A stretch of 11,579 nt of DNA from DASYSA01 sp036003885 (GCA_036003885.1 DASYSA010000160.1:1-11579); one strand, 5' to 3'. Shown: positions 1 to 5,245, counted from the first letter of the stretch. Notes: generated from the sequence alone by a model not told the origin. Translations and numbers: made by a program.

Positions 1-29
1 CGCAGGTTCGAATCCTGCCATCCCGACCA
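1..29 (+). tRNA. 3' end of a tRNA, truncated by the window edge
   Basis: The first bases are the T-arm (GCAGG, loop TTCGAAT, CCTGC), the 3' acceptor strand CATCCCG, discriminator A26 and an encoded CCA (27-29). These 27 bases are identical to the 3' part of the tRNA-Arg(TCT) at 349-423, apart from the CCA, which that gene lacks. The anticodon lies outside the window, so identity is unknown; a second Arg-type or duplicated tRNA is likely. Confidence 0.85.
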
Positions 30-30
30 A

Positions 31-152
31 GAATTGCGAATTTCGAATGTCGAATTTCGAATTTCGAACTGGGAAGATGGCGGCTGCCTCGGCGCGGAAT
101 GTCGTCTCCACATTCTCAAATTCGCAATTCGCAATTCGCAATTCGCAAATTC
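31..152. repeat. Inverted pair of heptamer-repeat arrays (tRNA spacer)
   Basis: The left array (31-69) is built from 7-base units of TTGCGAA and TTTCGAA type. The right array (about 114-152) has four consecutive TTCGCAA units. Bases 31-43 are perfectly complementary to 118-130. A non-repetitive core of about 45 bases lies between the arms. The arrangement is array, core, inverted array, as in the other repeat elements of this window. There is no coding content. Confidence 0.8.
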
Positions 153-154
153 AT

Positions 155-230
155 TACGGGGTGGTGTAATCGGCAACACGCGTGGCTTTGAACCACGAGA
201 CTGGGAGTTCGACCCTCTCCCCCGTAGCCA
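155..230 (+). tRNA. tRNA-Gln(TTG)
   Basis: Acceptor strand TACGGGG (155-161) pairs with CCCCGTA, followed by discriminator G227 and an encoded CCA (228-230). The D-stem is GTGT/ACAC with GG in the loop. The anticodon stem CGTGG/CCACG encloses loop CTTTGAA, giving anticodon TTG. The T-loop is TTCGACC. U1-A72 and G73 are typical of bacterial tRNA-Gln. All arms fold without a forced mismatch. Confidence 0.93.
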
Positions 231-235
231 GAAAG

Positions 236-263
236 CAAATTCGAATTTCGAAATTCGAATTTG
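236..263. repeat. Perfect 28-base palindrome between tRNA genes
   Basis: Bases 236-263 equal their own reverse complement with no loop. They are made of overlapping AATTCGAATT and TTTCGAAA units of the heptamer family. The palindrome sits in the 38-base spacer between tRNA-Gln and tRNA-Ala. As RNA it would form a hairpin between two tRNA precursors; as DNA it could form a cruciform. Confidence 0.85.
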
Positions 264-268
264 AGTGT

Positions 269-343
269 GGGGTCGTAGCTCAATCGGCAGAGTACTCGGC
301 TTGCACCCGAGGGACGCTGGTTCAACTCCAGTCGACTCCACCA
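269..343 (+). tRNA. tRNA-Ala(TGC)
   Basis: Acceptor GGGGTCG (269-275) pairs with CGACTCC, including a G3-U70 wobble, which is the classic alanine identity element. Discriminator A340 and an encoded CCA (341-343) follow. The anticodon stem CTCGG/CCGAG encloses loop CTTGCAC, giving anticodon TGC. The D-loop has GG and the T-loop is TTCAACT. In many bacteria tRNA-Ala(TGC) lies inside the rRNA operon; no rRNA is visible here. Confidence 0.92.
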
Positions 344-348
344 GGTTT

Positions 349-423
349 CGGGATGTAGCTCAGTGGAATAAGAGCATCTGCCTTCTAAGCAGGTGGCCGC
401 AGGTTCGAATCCTGCCATCCCGA
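349..423 (+). tRNA. tRNA-Arg(TCT)
   Basis: Acceptor CGGGATG (349-355) pairs with CATCCCG, with discriminator A423. No CCA is encoded (CTC follows), so the CCA end must be added by tRNA nucleotidyltransferase. The anticodon arm is TCTGC, loop CTTCTAA, GCAGG, giving anticodon TCT for AGA/AGG codons. D-loop and T-loop are canonical (TTCGAAT). The 3' half matches the truncated tRNA at the window start. Confidence 0.93.
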
Positions 424-427
424 CTCA

Positions 428-531
428 GAATTTCGAATTGCGAATTGCGAATTGCGAATTTGGGATCGCGGTAGCGGAACGTTGCCAAACTTTCTCAAAT
501 TCGAAAATTCGAAATTCGCAATTCGAAATTC
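428..531. repeat. Inverted pair of heptamer-repeat arrays (tRNA spacer)
   Basis: Bases 428-446 are perfectly complementary to 513-531 (19 bp). The left arm continues with tandem TTGCGAA units to about 462. The right arm mixes TTCGAAA and TTCGCAA units from about 495. The unique core is about 463-494. This is the same array-core-inverted array layout as at 31-152. Confidence 0.8.
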
Positions 532-535
532 CTTT

Positions 536-612
536 GGGCCTGTAGCTCAAATGTATAGAGCGCTCGGCTTCGAACCGAGGGGTTGCAGGTTGGAGTCCTG
601 CCGGGCCCGCCA
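536..612 (+). tRNA. tRNA-Arg(TCG), noncanonical tertiary core
   Basis: Acceptor GGGCCTG (536-542) pairs with CGGGCCC (one G-U pair), then discriminator G609 and encoded CCA (610-612). The anticodon arm is CTCGG, CTTCGAA, CCGAG, giving anticodon TCG for CGN codons. The T-loop reads TTGGAGT, so position 56 is G instead of the nearly invariant C. The D-loop AAATGTATA lacks the usual GG and appears to have G18 followed by U19. The normal G19-C56 elbow pair is therefore replaced, possibly by U19-G56. All stems are intact, so it may still function, but a decaying or specialised copy is possible. Confidence 0.85.
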
Positions 613-618
613 GAATAC

Positions 619-655
619 GGAAATTCGAATTTCGAATTTCGAATTTCGAATTTTC
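619..655. repeat. Direct tandem heptamer array (tRNA spacer)
   Basis: Four to five consecutive TTCGAAT units with little else lie between tRNA-Arg(TCG) and tRNA-Thr. Because TTCGAA is itself palindromic, each unit can pair with any other, but no separate inverted arm or core is seen here. Confidence 0.8.
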
Positions 656-659
656 TTTT

Positions 660-735
660 GCCGGTGTGACGCAATTGGAAGCGTAGCGGTCTTGTAAACC
701 GCAAGTTGTGAGTTCGAGTCTCACCGCCGGCCCCA
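660..735 (+). tRNA. tRNA-Thr(TGT)
   Basis: Acceptor GCCGGTG (660-666) pairs with CGCCGGC, with one U-G pair, then discriminator C732 and encoded CCA (733-735). The D-stem ACGC/GCGT has GG in its loop. The anticodon arm is GCGGT, CTTGTAA, ACCGC, giving anticodon TGT. The T-loop is the canonical TTCGAGT. The next tRNA starts only four bases after the CCA, so both must be processed from one transcript. Confidence 0.93.
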
Positions 736-738
736 TAA

Positions 739-810
739 GCCTCGTTGGTCTAGTGGCTATGACCTCGGTCTTCCAAACCGATGGCGCGGGTTCGATTCCC
801 GCACGAGGCT
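739..810 (+). tRNA. tRNA-Gly(TCC)
   Basis: Acceptor GCCTCGT (739-745) pairs with ACGAGGC, with discriminator U810 and no encoded CCA (CTT follows). The anticodon arm is TCGGT, CTTCCAA, ACCGA, giving anticodon TCC for GGA/GGG. The D-arm has a short three-pair stem with GG in the loop, common in tRNA-Gly. The T-arm GCGGG/CCCGC is canonical. Confidence 0.93.
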
Positions 811-820
811 CTTGAATTGT

Positions 821-894
821 GGTCGGATAGCTCAGTTGGTCAGAGCGCCGGTCCTACAAACCGGATGTCGAAGGTTCGACTCCTTCTCCGACTA
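821..894 (+). tRNA. tRNA-Val(TAC) with C33 and a G1-U72 end pair
   Basis: Acceptor GGTCGGA (821-827) pairs with TCCGACT, so the terminal pair is G1-U72. The discriminator is A894 and no CCA is encoded. D-arm and T-arm are canonical (T-loop TTCGACT). The anticodon arm is CCGGT, loop CCTACAA, ACCGG, giving anticodon TAC. Position 33 is C instead of the nearly universal U that forms the U-turn. Together with the weak end pair this suggests a specialised or degenerating valine tRNA, though all stems are otherwise complete. Confidence 0.85.
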
Positions 895-902
895 CCTTAT
901 AG

Positions 903-1003
903 GCGTTTCGCGTTTTACGTTTTGTGTTTTACGTTCGGCTTCTCGCGTTGACCGAACAAAAGCTGGCGGCGACCTCGAACGCAAAACGTAAAACGCGAAA
1001 CGC
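903..1003. repeat. 22-bp perfect inverted repeat with 7-base internal periodicity
   Basis: Bases 903-924 are perfectly complementary to 982-1003, with a 57-base core between them. Both arms have 7-base units (GTTTTAC, GTTTTGT on the left; AAAACGT, AAAACGC on the right). The right arm ends five bases before the Shine-Dalgarno sequence of the HNH gene. A stem formed in mRNA would therefore abut the ribosome binding site. No promoter with convincing boxes is visible in the core. Confidence 0.85.
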
Positions 1004-1018
1004 GCAACGGAGGTTTTT

Positions 1019-1567
1019 ATGGTGCTCACACGAAAAGTTCTCTTGCTGAACGCTTCATACGAAGCGCTCGGCATCGTATCAATTCCTCGAGCGGTCCGCC
1101 TGGTCTGGAAGCGCTCGGCCGAAGTAGTCGAGTTGGATGGCGACCGCGTCTTGAGGTCGCAGCACTTCGTCTTCCCCGCGCCGAGCGTCATTCGCCTGAT
1201 CGAGTACATCGACGTTCGGGGTCGCCAGGGACGGTCGAGCACCAAGCGCTCACGAATCCTGATGCGAGATCGTCACCGCTGCCAGTACTGCGGCGTCCGC
1301 GGCAACGGCTTCGAGTTGACGATCGATCACATCGTGCCCCGTTCACGCGGTGGACGCACGAGGTCCGATAATTTGTGCGCGGCATGCTTTGCGTGCAACC
1401 AGCGCAAGGGCGACCGCACCCCTGAAGAGGCGCGGATGCCTTTGCTGTCCAATCCGAGCGCGCTCACCTATGCCCTGGAACGGGCTGCGCTCTGTCATGT
1501 AGCGGAATCGCGCCCGGAATGGCGCAAGTACCTCTTCCTCGAAGAGGCTCAGACCGAGGTTGCCTGA
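1019..1567 (+). CDS. HNH endonuclease family protein
   Basis: A 182-residue protein with a C-terminal HNH nuclease domain. The motifs in order are C88-x2-C91 (CQYC), D103-H104 in TIDHIVPRSRGG, N118, then C123-x2-C126-N127 followed by RKGDRTPEEA. The four cysteines are the likely structural zinc site; H104 and the asparagines form the beta-beta-alpha metal active site. The N-terminal 80 residues (LLLNASYEALGIVS...) match the small stand-alone HNH proteins common in many bacterial chromosomes. These cleave DNA in general, but the target of this subgroup is not established. The start ATG is supported by GGAGG at 1009-1013. It lies directly after the tRNA cluster and a long inverted repeat, and its stop codon is inside a 14-bp hairpin. 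A role in restriction, repair or homing cannot be decided from sequence; there is no methylase partner here. Confidence 0.9.
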   Translation: MVLTRKVLLLNASYEALGIVSIPRAVRLVWKRSAEVVELDGDRVLRSQHFVFPAPSVIRLIEYIDVRGRQGRSSTKRSRILMRDRHRCQYCGVRGNGFELTIDHIVPRSRGGRTRSDNLCAACFACNQRKGDRTPEEARMPLLSNPSALTYALERAALCHVAESRPEWRKYLFLEEAQTEVA

Positions 1568-1586
1568 TACTCTCAGGCAACCTCGG
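1554..1586 (+). terminator. 14-bp hairpin over the HNH stop codon (terminator-like, no T-run)
   Basis: Bases 1554-1567 pair perfectly with 1573-1586 around the loop TACTC. The left arm contains the last codons and the TGA of the HNH gene. No T-tract follows on either strand, so this is not a textbook intrinsic terminator. It may stabilise the 3' end of the HNH mRNA or separate its expression from the next gene, which starts 26 bases later. Confidence 0.6.
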
Positions 1587-1611
1587 CCCAAACAATGAAA
1601 GGAGAGAGGCT

Positions 1612-2064
1612 GTGAGGACTTCAGTAATCGATGAGGAGGCCCGCGCGTATCGCGACGCCGAGGAGATCAGACGTTTCATCCGCGCATTCGAGGAGTGTGC
1701 TCTGCCAAAAAGCGAGTGGACCCATCCGGCGCACCTGACTGTCGCACTGTGGTACTTGATGGAGCGATCGGAGATCGAAGCGACCACCTGCATCCGCAAT
1801 GGCATCCTGCGATACAACGGCGCCAACGGGATCAAGACTACGGCCAACAGCGGGTATCACGAAACGATCACCCTGTTCTGGACCAGACTGGTGGCCGAGT
1901 ATCTCTCAACCGCAGATGCCGGCAGGTCGATCGTGGAACTGGCGAACGGCGTGATCCGCGCATTCGGAAACAAGGACATACCCTTCGAGTACTACAGCCG
2001 CGATCGGTTGTTATCACTGGAAGCTCGAATGCGATGGGTCGAACCCGACCTCAAACCAATCTGA
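1612..2064 (+). CDS. Conserved protein of unknown function with three motif histidines
   Basis: A 150-residue protein using a GTG start, chosen because AAAGGAGAGAGG (1598-1609) stands just upstream. The reading frame stays open further upstream only across the HNH gene end. It is predicted soluble, with no signal peptide or membrane segment. Striking motifs are EWTHPAHL (35-42), GYHETIT (81-87), YYSRDRLLS (127-135) and WVEPDL (142-147). H38, H41 and H83, with E84, could form a metal or catalytic site; this is inference only. The motifs look like those of a small bacterial family annotated as hypothetical, but I cannot name it. It is co-directional with the HNH gene, separated by a strong hairpin, so co-transcription is possible but not shown. 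It ends against a heptamer repeat element. Confidence 0.8.
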   Translation: MRTSVIDEEARAYRDAEEIRRFIRAFEECALPKSEWTHPAHLTVALWYLMERSEIEATTCIRNGILRYNGANGIKTTANSGYHETITLFWTRLVAEYLSTADAGRSIVELANGVIRAFGNKDIPFEYYSRDRLLSLEARMRWVEPDLKPI

Positions 2065-2112
2065 AATGCGAAATTCGAAATTAGGGATTTTCGCATTTCG
2101 CATTTCGCATTT
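2064..2112. repeat. Heptamer inverted repeat between convergent genes
   Basis: AAATGCGAAA at 2064-2073 is complementary to 2103-2112. The right side has three TTTCGCA units with 7-base spacing. The element fills the whole 51-base gap between the stop codons of the unknown-function gene (+) and murD2 (-). It could act as a bidirectional 3' end, but it lacks a T-tract. Confidence 0.75.
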
Positions 2113-2115
2113 GTC

Positions 2116-3543
2116 CTATTCGCCCAGTTCCCTCACGAACCGTTTGAACAGTTGGCCGCGCTCTTTGTAGTTCTTGAATACGCCGAAGCTTGGCGACGCC
2201 GGCGAGTGAAGACATATCTTGCCCTCGCCGGTATGAAGATATGAGAGCCGCACCGCTTCCCTCATCGCGCTCTCAGCGCCGGCGCTCCCGTCTATGAAAA
2301 AATGCTGCGGCAACTCGCTTGATGTCCCAACCGCCCAGGCGCTGATAGCTTCCCATATTCGCCGACCCGTCTCGGGAAACAGAATGACCGTTCGTACTTT
2401 ACTCTGCACTATCCGTTCGGCGAGAGTGCCGAACGCCATGCCCCGGTCGAATCCCCCGAGCAACATCGTCTGCACGTCGTCGCCCAGCGACTTGAGATGT
2501 TCAATTGTCACCTCGGGCACCGTAGCAATCGAAGCGTTATAAAATGTAATTCCTCGAAAACTGCCGACACGTTCGAAGCGATGTTCCTCCGGTTCGAAGT
2601 TGCGGATCCCTTCGATGATCTGTCCATTGCCGAGACCGACCAACTTCGCAACCGCAACCGCGGGGACAACATTGTAGAGGTTAAACGAACCCGGCAGCAC
2701 TGCGCTCACCTCATCCAGAGCAACTGAATCTGCGGCGTCGCGCAAACGACAGATCACCTGCCGCTCGTCTACGAAGCAGCCTCGAGCGAGTGGCCCTTCA
2801 ATTGCGCATGGGATCAGTTCAGAGCGTGCCTCGTCGGCGATACGCCTCGGAGCCGGGAACGCCGGATTGTAGACCAGGTAGTCCCGCTCTGTTTGATGCC
2901 GCGCAAGGTTCTGCTTGGCTTGCACGTAGTTCTCGAAGCTCGCGAAGTGATCGAGGTGATCGGGAACGATGTTCAACAGAACGGCAATGTGCGGGCTCTG
3001 GCGAAGAGTCTCGAGCTGCTGGGCCGATAGCTCAAAAACAAATATCGAAGACTCTCCGGCTTGCCTCAAAAGCGGAAGAGGCGGATTGCCGATGTTTCCT
3101 ACCAGGTATGCATCGAGCCCTCCAGCCTTCAGCATGCTGTGGATAAGCTTGGACGTGGTTCCCTTCCCTTTCGTGCCGGTCACTCCAATTATCGTGCCCG
3201 GACAGTTCGCGAAGAACAGCGCCGTGTGAGATGTAAGCTTGTCCGCCACTAAGGCACGTTGGATCTCGGGATGTCTCACGATGCTGATCCCCGGAGTCTT
3301 GATGATCAAGTCGTACGGCTCGAGGAACCCGAGATAATTCTCGCCGAAATGCGGTTCGAGGCGGGGACTTGCCTCGATGACCCTCCGGGCTTCGGCGTCA
3401 AGGAGTTCGAGCGGCCCAACGTCAGCAATCCCCAGGGTCTTTTCTGGAAACAACTCACGAAGGAACTTGAGCGTGCTGAGTCCTTCGACGCCCAGGCCGA
3501 GAATTAGAATCGATTTAGTCTCGAGATCTTCAAGTTTCCACAT
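2116..3543 (-). CDS. murD2: MurD2-type UDP-MurNAc-L-alanine:L-glutamate ligase
   Basis: A 475-residue cytoplasmic Mur ligase. It has an N-terminal Rossmann-like domain (GLGVEGLS, 16-23), an ATP-binding loop GVTGTKGKGTTS (120-131, K127), E171 in FELSAQQL, H196 in LNIVPDHLDHF, and K210, the probable carbamylated lysine. The C-terminal domain has HRFE (321-324), GGFDRG (363-368) and SFGVFKNYKERG (452-463). Classical MurD carries NDSKATN where D-glutamate binds; this protein has NASIATVPE (336-344), losing the aspartate, lysine and asparagine. From memory, that SIATxPE form marks MurD2, which adds L-Glu to UDP-MurNAc-L-Ala. The adjacent upstream murL supports this reading, since MurL inverts that L-Glu to D-Glu. 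AGGTG lies about nine bases before the ATG. An unusual classical MurD is the alternative. Confidence 0.85.
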   Translation of the reverse strand: MWKLEDLETKSILILGLGVEGLSTLKFLRELFPEKTLGIADVGPLELLDAEARRVIEASPRLEPHFGENYLGFLEPYDLIIKTPGISIVRHPEIQRALVADKLTSHTALFFANCPGTIIGVTGTKGKGTTSKLIHSMLKAGGLDAYLVGNIGNPPLPLLRQAGESSIFVFELSAQQLETLRQSPHIAVLLNIVPDHLDHFASFENYVQAKQNLARHQTERDYLVYNPAFPAPRRIADEARSELIPCAIEGPLARGCFVDERQVICRLRDAADSVALDEVSAVLPGSFNLYNVVPAVAVAKLVGLGNGQIIEGIRNFEPEEHRFERVGSFRGITFYNASIATVPEVTIEHLKSLGDDVQTMLLGGFDRGMAFGTLAERIVQSKVRTVILFPETGRRIWEAISAWAVGTSSELPQHFFIDGSAGAESAMREAVRLSYLHTGEGKICLHSPASPSFGVFKNYKERGQLFKRFVRELGE

Positions 3544-3574
3544 CGAGATCTACACCTGGATCGCCAAAGGCTCA

Positions 3575-3613
3575 TCTCATTAGCACCTCACTTCAGATGG
3601 GGCGTTAATGAGA
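3575..3613 (-). other. Hairpin between murL and murD2
   Basis: CTCATTA (3576-3582) pairs with 3606-3612. One flanking pair and two inner pairs (one G-U) make about ten pairs around an 18-base loop. It lies in the 105-base gap of the presumed murL-murD2 operon. It could tune the amount of the second gene or mark an RNA processing site. No T-tract follows, so I do not call it a terminator. Confidence 0.35.
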
Positions 3614-3648
3614 ACCGAGGTTGCTGGGACCTTGATTACCCGTTCGAA

Positions 3649-5064
3649 TTAGATCTCTTCCGATTCCGCCGCCGAGTTGAGTCGCTGTCGCAACAACGTT
3701 TCGAATTCAAGTGGCAAATTGTGTTCTGAGCACCAGGCTGAGAGCACACTCCTCGCCATCTCCTCAGCTTGCGGATACGCGGGAAGAATCTCCTGTTCAG
3801 CAAAGCGCAACGCGGCCGGCAACTCTTTCCGCTCCTTCCTTGCCCGCTGCAGACCCAGATAAAGGCCCGCTATCGTCTCTTCGTGAGTGCCGACACATTC
3901 GAACGGCTTGTGCCCGGTGGTGCCCGCGAGTTCCTTCACTACACGTATTGCATCCTCACGTTCGAAGAAGTCTTCGCCGAACGTGCGGATCAACTCTGAG
4001 TGTGGCACAAACGGATAGAACAGGGTGAAGACCGATATGCACTTCGGGCAGCGGCCACACCAGGTGCCTTCAAGCTGATTGCGATTGCAGCTCCTGAAGA
4101 TGGGCAGAAGTCCCGGATAGCCCGCCATCAAGCGGATAATCTGAATCTCGTAGAGCGGCCGCAGCAGGCTGAAATAGTCGACTTCCGACGCGAGGTACTT
4201 TCGCGAGTAGGAGCGGAAACGCTGCTCGAAGTCGAAGGTCTTCGAGTACTGATGATTCACCTGCGTTCCGAGGAACTCGACGTTGGCCTCGTTGCTGCTG
4301 CGTTCGTTCGAGACAACTACAGTTCGATAGTCTGACAAAACTGCACAGGTCACGCCCAGAAAAGAGAGCAAAGCCGAGAATGGTGTATGGCCGTTTAAGA
4401 AGCCGCGCCTGTTCAGATCGAGCAATCCGGGGTCGATCGTTCGCTTCACAATGACAGGAGATCCGCAACCCGCCCGGGCTACAAGCCCGGAGGCGGCCGG
4501 CAACGGGTTGAGCATGACGCAGTTGAACTCCTCGCCCGCCTCCTGAATGAGCTGAAGAGTAAGCGCTGTATCCTTTCCGCCACTCGACATCACCAGAGTC
4601 CGGTCACTCATGAGGTTATCGTATGGCTGAGCTCCACCAGCCTTCGACGCAACCCTGATATCGACGAAGTCAGGTTGCCTGAAATCGATTCCATTCACAT
4701 AGAAGAACTCTCCCATCCCGCACCGTAGCAGGTCCTTCCACCACGCGATCTGTTCGGCGTTCATCGAGCCCGGCTTCACTATGATCCCAGGCGAACAGGT
4801 CGCCTTCCAGTAGCTGAGCATCTCGATGAGGCCCAGATGAAAGACCAGGCCATCGAGCACGGTCGAGTCGATCGAATCAATCCTGGATTGAGCTATCGAT
4901 TTGATCCTGATCTCGGGGGCGAAGCGAATCTCCGGGACTATGCTGAAATGAAAGCGAAGAGCCAGATCGCCGTCGATCGCTTCATAAGAGAAGCTCTCGT
5001 AGGTAAATTGCCGATACCTCTCGCGCAGTTCGTCGGCCTTTGCTTGTTTTGCTGAAGCATTCAT
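3649..5064 (-). CDS. murL: MurL, UDP-MurNAc-L-Ala-L-Glu epimerase
   Basis: A 471-residue cytoplasmic enzyme recognised as MurL. In Xanthomonas this family converts the terminal L-Glu of UDP-MurNAc-L-Ala-L-Glu to D-Glu using ATP and Mg2+. Visible marks are a PP-loop ATP site SSGGKDT (160-166), SNERSSNEAN (252-261), HQYSKTFDFE (271-280), and a cysteine cluster SCN plus CGRCPKC (C326, C336, C339, C342) that may bind zinc. It is followed 105 bases later by murD2, matching the two-gene pathway that replaces glutamate racemase plus classical MurD. I chose ATG 5064. The frame can be extended to a GTG at 5103, but that codon is inside a nonamer repeat and adds no family-like sequence. Neither start has a clear Shine-Dalgarno sequence, so the exact N-terminus is uncertain. 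Confidence 0.88.
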   Translation of the reverse strand: MNASAKQAKADELRERYRQFTYESFSYEAIDGDLALRFHFSIVPEIRFAPEIRIKSIAQSRIDSIDSTVLDGLVFHLGLIEMLSYWKATCSPGIIVKPGSMNAEQIAWWKDLLRCGMGEFFYVNGIDFRQPDFVDIRVASKAGGAQPYDNLMSDRTLVMSSGGKDTALTLQLIQEAGEEFNCVMLNPLPAASGLVARAGCGSPVIVKRTIDPGLLDLNRRGFLNGHTPFSALLSFLGVTCAVLSDYRTVVVSNERSSNEANVEFLGTQVNHQYSKTFDFEQRFRSYSRKYLASEVDYFSLLRPLYEIQIIRLMAGYPGLLPIFRSCNRNQLEGTWCGRCPKCISVFTLFYPFVPHSELIRTFGEDFFEREDAIRVVKELAGTTGHKPFECVGTHEETIAGLYLGLQRARKERKELPAALRFAEQEILPAYPQAEEMARSVLSAWCSEHNLPLEFETLLRQRLNSAAESEEI

Positions 5065-5090
5065 CTGACTGTTTGGACCGGAAAGAGCAG

Positions 5091-5162
5091 CCACGAATTG
5101 CACGAATTACACGAATGTCCACGAATGATTTCGTGTCAATTTGTGAAATTCGTTTAATTCGT
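5091..5162. repeat. Nonamer-repeat inverted element
   Basis: The left arm (5092-5127) has four CACGAAT-type units spaced about 9 bases. The right arm (about 5130-5162) has the opposite orientation (TTCGTGTCA, ATTCGTTTA and similar), so the arms are imperfectly complementary. It touches the 5' end of murL and supplies a GTG codon in the murL frame. Confidence 0.75.
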
Positions 5163-5245
5163 TGCTTCTCTTTTCCCCTCCGAATGACAAGGCTTGATCG
5201 TAACAAGGCGCGGCAGTGGCGGTCTAGTCCGGTGCAGCTTCGAGC

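Noticed and set aside
34..736. Several open frames on both strands across the tRNA cluster
   Set aside because: They translate tRNA genes and heptamer repeats into low-complexity peptides (NSKFEIRNS types) and have no ribosome sites.
4474..4490. 7-bp palindrome (CCGGGCT, ACA loop) inside murL, resembling dispersed intergenic palindromes
   Set aside because: It encodes ordinary-looking MurL residues in frame and shows no sign of being an insertion.
5065..5103. N-terminal extension of murL from GTG 5103
   Set aside because: The codon lies in a nonamer repeat, no Shine-Dalgarno is present, and ATG 5064 gives a sensible start; kept only as a possibility.
5111..5139. Minus-strand promoter for murL with a perfect TTGACA
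   Set aside because: No acceptable -10 box occurs at 16-18 bases; the TTGACA is part of the repeat unit.
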